Assembly: GCA_023151275.1 (NCBI GenBank)
Contig: JAKLJI010000004.1
Location: 87,891 to 151,890, forward strand
DNA length: 64,000 nt
Source: Bacteroidia bacterium
Lineage (GTDB): Bacteria; Bacteroidota; Bacteroidia; UKL13-3
Direction: 5' to 3'
Position numbers and translations under genes: made by a program. Below are positions 60,706 through 64,000 of the stretch, in pieces. The notes under the pieces are model-generated. The model searched no databases. It had not been told where the DNA came from and worked only from the letters and a program-made list of their open reading frames with translations. Each line of letters begins with the position of its first letter. Position 1 is the stretch's first letter.

Positions 60706-61769
60706 TCTGGTTTTTTGAAGTTAGGGTTGGTTAAAAATTCGGTATCGCTCAGCGATTTCATAAAGGCCACTAAATCGGATTTCTCTTGCTGACTTAAGCG
60801 CAGGCCTTTGGCAATGATTTCCATATTTTCATCCAAATTGGGAGAGTTGGTTTTAACATCATCACTGTAATGATTTACCACTTCTTCCAGAGTTTTGAAT
60901 CGGCTATCATGCATATAAGGAGCCGTTTCGGCAATATTGCGCAAGGTGGGCACTTTGAATTTGCCATCATCAGTAGGGAGTCCGGTAACCTTTCCACGTC
61001 CGCGGTCCGTAAAACGGGTATCGAGGCCATTGTTGCGCAGGGCATCGTCGGTAAGCAATACGTCTGAATGGCAATGGTTGCAATCGGCTTTGCCAAAGAA
61101 TAGGGCTAAACCCCTTTTTTCCTGAGCATTCAAGGCATTGGTATCTCCTTCAAAATAGTATTTGTCGAAGCGCGAGTTGAAGGAAACTAGGGTGCGCTCA
61201 AACTGGGCAATGGCTTTAGTTACCAGGTTTGAGTCGATTGTACGCGTGCCAAATGCTTTGAAAAACAAGCCCGGATAAATGGGGTCTTTTTGTAAACGCT
61301 CTACCACAACAGGCCAGGTATTGCGCATTTCAATGGGATTGGTAACCGGATCATGCGCTTGTGCCTCAAGCGTAGTTCTTCGGCCATCCCAAAATAGGTA
61401 ATTCGACCAAGCGAGGTTAATAATTTGCATGGCGTTTCTATCGCCTATTGCCCCATTGGTTCCTTTGCTGAATGCGGCGGTATCTGTAAATCCTGCCGTT
61501 TGCAAATGGCAGCTGGCGCAGCTTTGGGTTTGATTATCGCTCAGCATGGGTTCGTAAAACAGCTTTCTACCTAAACTAATTCCTTCAACCGTTAATGGGT
61601 TGGAAGGATTGGTAGGCATTGGGCTTAAAAAGGTACTTACCCAAGAAGGTATGGCAACATTGTAGGGAGTTGGTGAATACACTTCTGAGGTGTTGCTTGG
61701 AGTTTCGGTTTTGCTGCATGCAAAAACAACTGCTCCCAGAAGAAGCAGAACAAACAAACGCTGTTTCAT
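60702..61769 (-). CDS. Di-haem cytochrome c peroxidase (MauG/CcpA family) lipoprotein
   Basis: 355 residues with a lipoprotein signal (LLLLGAVVFACSK) and two c-type haem sites, CASCHLQTAGF near 83 and CNHCHSDVLL near 228. LFYEPMLSDNQTQSCASCH and the C-terminal FKVPTLRNIAETAPYMHDSRFKTLEEVVNHY are family hallmarks. It reduces hydrogen peroxide in the periplasm with electrons from small c-type cytochromes. It lies one base after the thioredoxin-like gene and overlaps the HMA gene by four bases. Confidence 0.92.
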   Translation of the reverse strand: MKQRLFVLLLLGAVVFACSKTETPSNTSEVYSPTPYNVAIPSWVSTFLSPMPTNPSNPLTVEGISLGRKLFYEPMLSDNQTQSCASCHLQTAGFTDTAAFSKGTNGAIGDRNAMQIINLAWSNYLFWDGRRTTLEAQAHDPVTNPIEMRNTWPVVVERLQKDPIYPGLFFKAFGTRTIDSNLVTKAIAQFERTLVSFNSRFDKYYFEGDTNALNAQEKRGLALFFGKADCNHCHSDVLLTDDALRNNGLDTRFTDRGRGKVTGLPTDDGKFKVPTLRNIAETAPYMHDSRFKTLEEVVNHYSDDVKTNSPNLDENMEIIAKGLRLSQQEKSDLVAFMKSLSDTEFLTNPNFKKPE

Positions 61770-61770
61770 A

Positions 61771-62535
61771 TCAATTGAAAATTACAGGTTGTTGCAGGTG
61801 TTTGCCACTTTTCAAATCCAAAGAAACGATGTACATGCCCTTAGCAAAAGCGCTGATATCAAGTTGCACATCTCCAGACAGAACCTCTTTTTCTAATAAG
61901 GTTTTACCGCTGATGTCCATAATCCGCAAGGTTGCAGATTCTGGAAGATTAAATAGCGTTAGGCTTTCGCTAGCCGGGTTTGGATACAGTTTAATTTGAA
62001 GGACTTTCCATTCATTGATGCTGCTTACTCCGCTTATTGAATTGTTAATTGCAGTAGTTATTTTGGCATTCTCGGATGGCGAATAACCTTGTTTTACATA
62101 GTAAACAGCTCTGTCTTTTGGACCTGCAACTACAATTGTTGGCATTCCCATTCCGCCATAGTATTCTACCTCTGCACTTCCTTTTTCGCGAATGGGGTAG
62201 GGGAAGCCGTTTGTAGATTGCCAGTTTAGCAAATTGGTACATTCGTAAAAATCGCTGTAGCCAATTTGGATTAGTTTCACTTTTCCCGGATTGCTTTGCT
62301 GAAAGGACTCAAGAACAGATTTCAGGCCTTTTCCTGCTGTAATGCAAGGGGCGCAATTGGGAATCATAACATATTCAAGTAGTACGGTATAACCTGAATC
62401 CAGGAGTCCGTATAAATGTTGCCGATTTCCTTTGCAATCGGTCATGTCAAAATCAAGCGCGGTGCTTTGGGCTTGAGTAGTTTGTATATTTAATAGAGAA
62501 ACGAGTAGGGCAATGCCCACAATAAGGTTTTTCAT
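61771..62535 (-). CDS. Thioredoxin-like protein with T9SS sorting domain
   Basis: 254 residues: signal peptide (MKNLIVGIALLVSLLNIQTTQAQ), a TlpA/AhpC-like thioredoxin fold (about 25-165) with YVMIPNCAPCITAGKGLKSVL (CxxC) and cis-Pro region GGMGMPTIVVAG, then a T9SS sorting domain (VLQIKLYPNPASESLTLFNLP ... AKGMYIVSLDLKSGKHLQQPVIFN). A redox protein exported to the surface is unusual. It is one base upstream of the peroxidase gene. Confidence 0.85.
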   Translation of the reverse strand: MKNLIVGIALLVSLLNIQTTQAQSTALDFDMTDCKGNRQHLYGLLDSGYTVLLEYVMIPNCAPCITAGKGLKSVLESFQQSNPGKVKLIQIGYSDFYECTNLLNWQSTNGFPYPIREKGSAEVEYYGGMGMPTIVVAGPKDRAVYYVKQGYSPSENAKITTAINNSISGVSSINEWKVLQIKLYPNPASESLTLFNLPESATLRIMDISGKTLLEKEVLSGDVQLDISAFAKGMYIVSLDLKSGKHLQQPVIFN

Positions 62536-62643
62536 GAAAAGAATTGATTTTTGTTTTTGTGAAAAGAAATAAGAAAATGCGCCATACGCGCTTAAACCTA
62601 AGTTGATTTAAAATGCGAACATTCAAAATCAAAATTTCAGGTC

Positions 62644-63030
62644 CTAAATTCTAAAAATCTGCAATTCACTTAAAAAATCAAGACTTCGACAGGCCGGTTC
62701 TTTCGGCCTCGGCGTTTGGGATTTGAGCCCAATTAGGTCAATTGGAGAACAATCTTTAACCAAATAATCCAACAAAATACTTGAAGCAATTGGTTTTTTC
62801 AGTTGAATACTGCTTTCGGTAATGGGGGTGTCCGGTATTGCAGGAGAAAGCATTACATCTGAGCAGCAATCGGTATTGCCCATATCTGCGCATTCGCATG
62901 GGTCCTTTACCGCATGATCACCCAAAGCAAATTCGGTTAGCACATCGCCGCAATAATGCAAACTAGCCTTTAGGTTCATAGATGAACCTAAAAACAAGAG
63001 GATTAGCAGAAAGGAGAGTGCTTTTTTCAT
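62644..63030 (-). CDS. HYC_CC_PP-family protein
   Basis: 128 residues from the ATG at 63030 (MKKALSFLLILLFLGSSMNLKAS); the track uses a TTG four codons earlier. The mature protein carries the naming motifs of this Bacteroidota family: SLHYCGD (HYC), CECADMGNTDCCSD (CC) and a Pro-containing C-terminal region (TPRPKEPACRS). The family is usually found next to copper-type TonB receptors and HMA proteins, as here, and is presumably a periplasmic metal-binding factor; the function is not established. It is first in the cluster. Confidence 0.85.
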   Translation of the reverse strand: MKKALSFLLILLFLGSSMNLKASLHYCGDVLTEFALGDHAVKDPCECADMGNTDCCSDVMLSPAIPDTPITESSIQLKKPIASSILLDYLVKDCSPIDLIGLKSQTPRPKEPACRSLDFLSELQIFRI

Positions 63031-63081
63031 TTTGCAGTACAAGTATAGTACATACTTTGTTAATACCCAAGTGCTAACACT

Positions 63082-63121
63082 CCATAAGTAAGGGCCAATT
63101 GCAATTGGCCCTTACTTATGG
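63082..63121. repeat. Perfect 40-bp palindrome
   Basis: Two 20-base arms (CCATAAGTAAGGGCCAATTG and its exact complement) meet with no spacer. It lies between two divergent genes (HYC_CC_PP and a truncated antitoxin-like gene), so it cannot be an ordinary terminator for either, and no T-run follows. Confidence 0.85.
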
Positions 63122-63212
63122 GCCGACAGCCTTTTGCAATGGGCTTTTGGGTCAAGTGGGAACTCCTAAGCAAAATCTTGCTTTTCAATGGTTGATTTGT
63201 TATTTTTATAGA

Positions 63213-63302
63213 ATGAAAAAAGAGAAAATCATTGAAACTATTTCCAAGCTTCCGCCTGAATTTGAATTGGAAGTTTTGCTAGAAAAGCTGGTTTTCATTG
63301 AT
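63213..63302 (+). pseudogene. Antitoxin-like gene truncated by an IS3-family insertion
   Basis: Thirty codons, MKKEKIIETISKLPPEFELE then VLLEKLVFID, resemble the start of Bacteroidota RelB/YefM-like small antitoxins (MKKEKLIETINSLPxEFELEDLLEKLIFIEK...). After this, the frame enters the insertion sequence end and stops within eight bases of its boundary (CHVLK*). The rest of the gene, and any toxin gene, should lie beyond the element outside the window. Confidence 0.6.
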
Positions 63303-63357
63303 TGTCACGTCCTGAAATAAGTTGACCGTTTTGAAGTCAAAACTTTAAAACAAACAT

Positions 63358-63741
63358 ATGGCCAACCGAAAAGAATTTAGCCTGAGTCAGGCAGAACGCA
63401 GAAGAAGAACTTTCAGTGAGGAGTTCAAGAAGAAAAAGGTACGTGAGATTGAGAAAAAAGTGACTACAATTTCAGAGATTAGTGCAGCCTATGAAGTTCG
63501 GCCATGGGCCGTAAGGCTATGGCTAAGAAAGTATAGTTCGAATCAAAAGAAAGGAGAACGTCTAATAGTGGAATCAGAAAGTGACACAAAGAAGATTGTA
63601 GAGCTACAGTGTAGAATAGCTGATTTAGAGCGCTTGCTGGGACAGAAAGAGGTGTTTATCACTTACCAGGAGAAGCTTATTGAGCTAGCAGAAAAGACCT
63701 ATGGCATTGACATAAAAAAAAACTCAGAAACGAAGTCATAA
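63358..63741 (+). CDS. IS3-family transposase OrfA
   Basis: 127 residues: an HTH (RTFSEEFKKKKVREIEKKVTTISEISAAYEVRPWAVRLWLRKY, about 18-60) followed by a leucine-zipper-like coil (LQCRIADLERLLGQKEVFITYQEKLIELAEKTYG). This is the DNA-binding part of the IS3 transposase. Near its end the mRNA carries a nine-A run, where a -1 shift would fuse it to OrfB. The ATG follows the putative left inverted repeat by about 30 bases. Confidence 0.9.
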   Translation: MANRKEFSLSQAERRRRTFSEEFKKKKVREIEKKVTTISEISAAYEVRPWAVRLWLRKYSSNQKKGERLIVESESDTKKIVELQCRIADLERLLGQKEVFITYQEKLIELAEKTYGIDIKKNSETKS

Positions 63742-64000
63742 TTTGGTTTTGGCAGCATCGAGAGATATTGGACTGTAGCTTAAACTTCTTCTATCAAAGC
63801 CTCAATACAAGCAAACAAGCTATACACCAGTACATTGAAAGAGAAATGCAAATGCTGGAGCTTACTTCCAATTTGGAGATAATCGTTTGTCAAATACGCA
63901 ATGAGCATCCAACCATGGCATTGAAAAGTATGTATACGATGATAAAGCCTCAGGGCATAGGTAGAGATAAATTCATGGAGCTTTGCAAGGAAAAGGGTTA
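63723..64000 (+). CDS. IS3-family transposase OrfB, N-terminal part (runs off window)
   Basis: Not in the track because it is open at the window edge. In the -1 frame relative to OrfA it reads LRNEVIIWFWQHREILDCSL ... FFYQSLNTSKQAIHQYIERE ... IIVCQIRNEHPTMALKSMYT ... IGRDKFMELCKEKG, the N-terminal region preceding the rve integrase domain in Bacteroidota IS3-type OrfB proteins. The catalytic DDE part lies outside the window. Expression probably depends on frameshifting at the nine-A run. Confidence 0.85.

Larger units (their letters stand above)
63303..64000 (+). mobile_element. IS3-family insertion sequence, left part
   Basis: The element probably begins at TGTCACGTCCTGAAATAAGT (63303), a terminal TG end typical of IS3-family elements. 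It contains orfA and the start of orfB with a nine-A slippery run at 63714-63722. The right end is outside the window, so the inverted repeat and target duplication cannot be checked. Confidence 0.8.

Noticed and set aside
1-64000. Prophage, integrative element or dedicated defence system
   Set aside because: No phage structural, integrase or recognised defence genes were found; NdpA-like, GIY-YIG and HD proteins occur singly without partners that would suggest such a system.

Overview
The window looks like a chromosomal segment of an AT-rich member of the Bacteroidota (Flavobacteriia/Sphingobacteriia/Chitinophagia-like; I cannot place the genus). The evidence is a TonB-dependent receptor/secreted protein/PorV-like cluster, at least five proteins with type IX secretion (T9SS) C-terminal sorting domains (YPNPxxxxL type), DUF4412, HYC_CC_PP and DUF2805/TIGR03643 families, few Shine-Dalgarno sites, and some promoters with the Bacteroidota -7 motif TAnnTTTG.

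Layout. 1-7 kb: end of a TonB receptor, a giant T9SS-sorted surface protein and a PorV/PorQ-like barrel. 7-12 kb: housekeeping (greA, HIT, ruvC, a flippase-like membrane protein with a glycosyltransferase, recO). 12-17 kb: signalling (multi-domain sensor kinase, a hybrid regulator-kinase broken by deletion and frameshift, an AraC regulator with a degenerate receiver). 17-20 kb: Ate1-like GNAT, DUF2805, atypical photolyase/cryptochrome, HPP protein. 20-24 kb: accessory island with lipoproteins, a VapBC-like pair whose toxin is frameshifted and which lies between two 57-bp copies of a gene 3' end, an IS66 scrap, and a GIY-YIG gene wedged between an intact tRNA-Asn and a degenerate tRNA-Asn copy. 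24-38 kb: sugar kinase, ComEC, enoyl-CoA hydratase, a CarH-like B12 photoreceptor repressor divergent from a TIGR01777 epimerase and followed by a LuxR regulator and a class I photolyase, then rho, UspA and a FucP-type transporter. 38-49 kb: small enzymes, a hemerythrin-like protein, a frameshifted PNGase F-like T9SS protein, an SBBP propeller protein and an ECF sigma/anti-sigma pair. 49-56 kb: aldehyde dehydrogenase/DUF779/AraC, HD hydrolase, membrane protein/HTH pair, nucleoid protein, CBS protein. 56-58 kb: a RAYT (REP-associated tyrosine transposase) with REP hairpins upstream and inside its own coding region, then a strongly structured GC-rich stretch. 58-63 kb: apparent copper-handling operon (HYC_CC_PP, thioredoxin-like T9SS protein, di-haem peroxidase, HMA protein, TonB receptor). 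63-64 kb: the left part of an IS3-family element that truncates an antitoxin-like gene.

The most interesting structures are not ordinary genes: (1) the tRNA-Asn / terminator / GIY-YIG / tRNA-Asn-like / terminator arrangement, where the nuclease C-terminus is encoded by the degenerate tRNA; (2) a 167-bp MITE with 18-bp inverted ends and 5-bp target duplications, whose three copies all sit just downstream of intrinsic terminators; (3) REP hairpins inside the RAYT gene, forming an in-frame 60-bp minisatellite; (4) the VapBC-like cassette between duplicated gene ends. Four loci (PIN toxin, hybrid kinase, PNGase-like protein, interrupted antitoxin) are broken; the two single-base shifts in short homopolymers could be sequencing errors.
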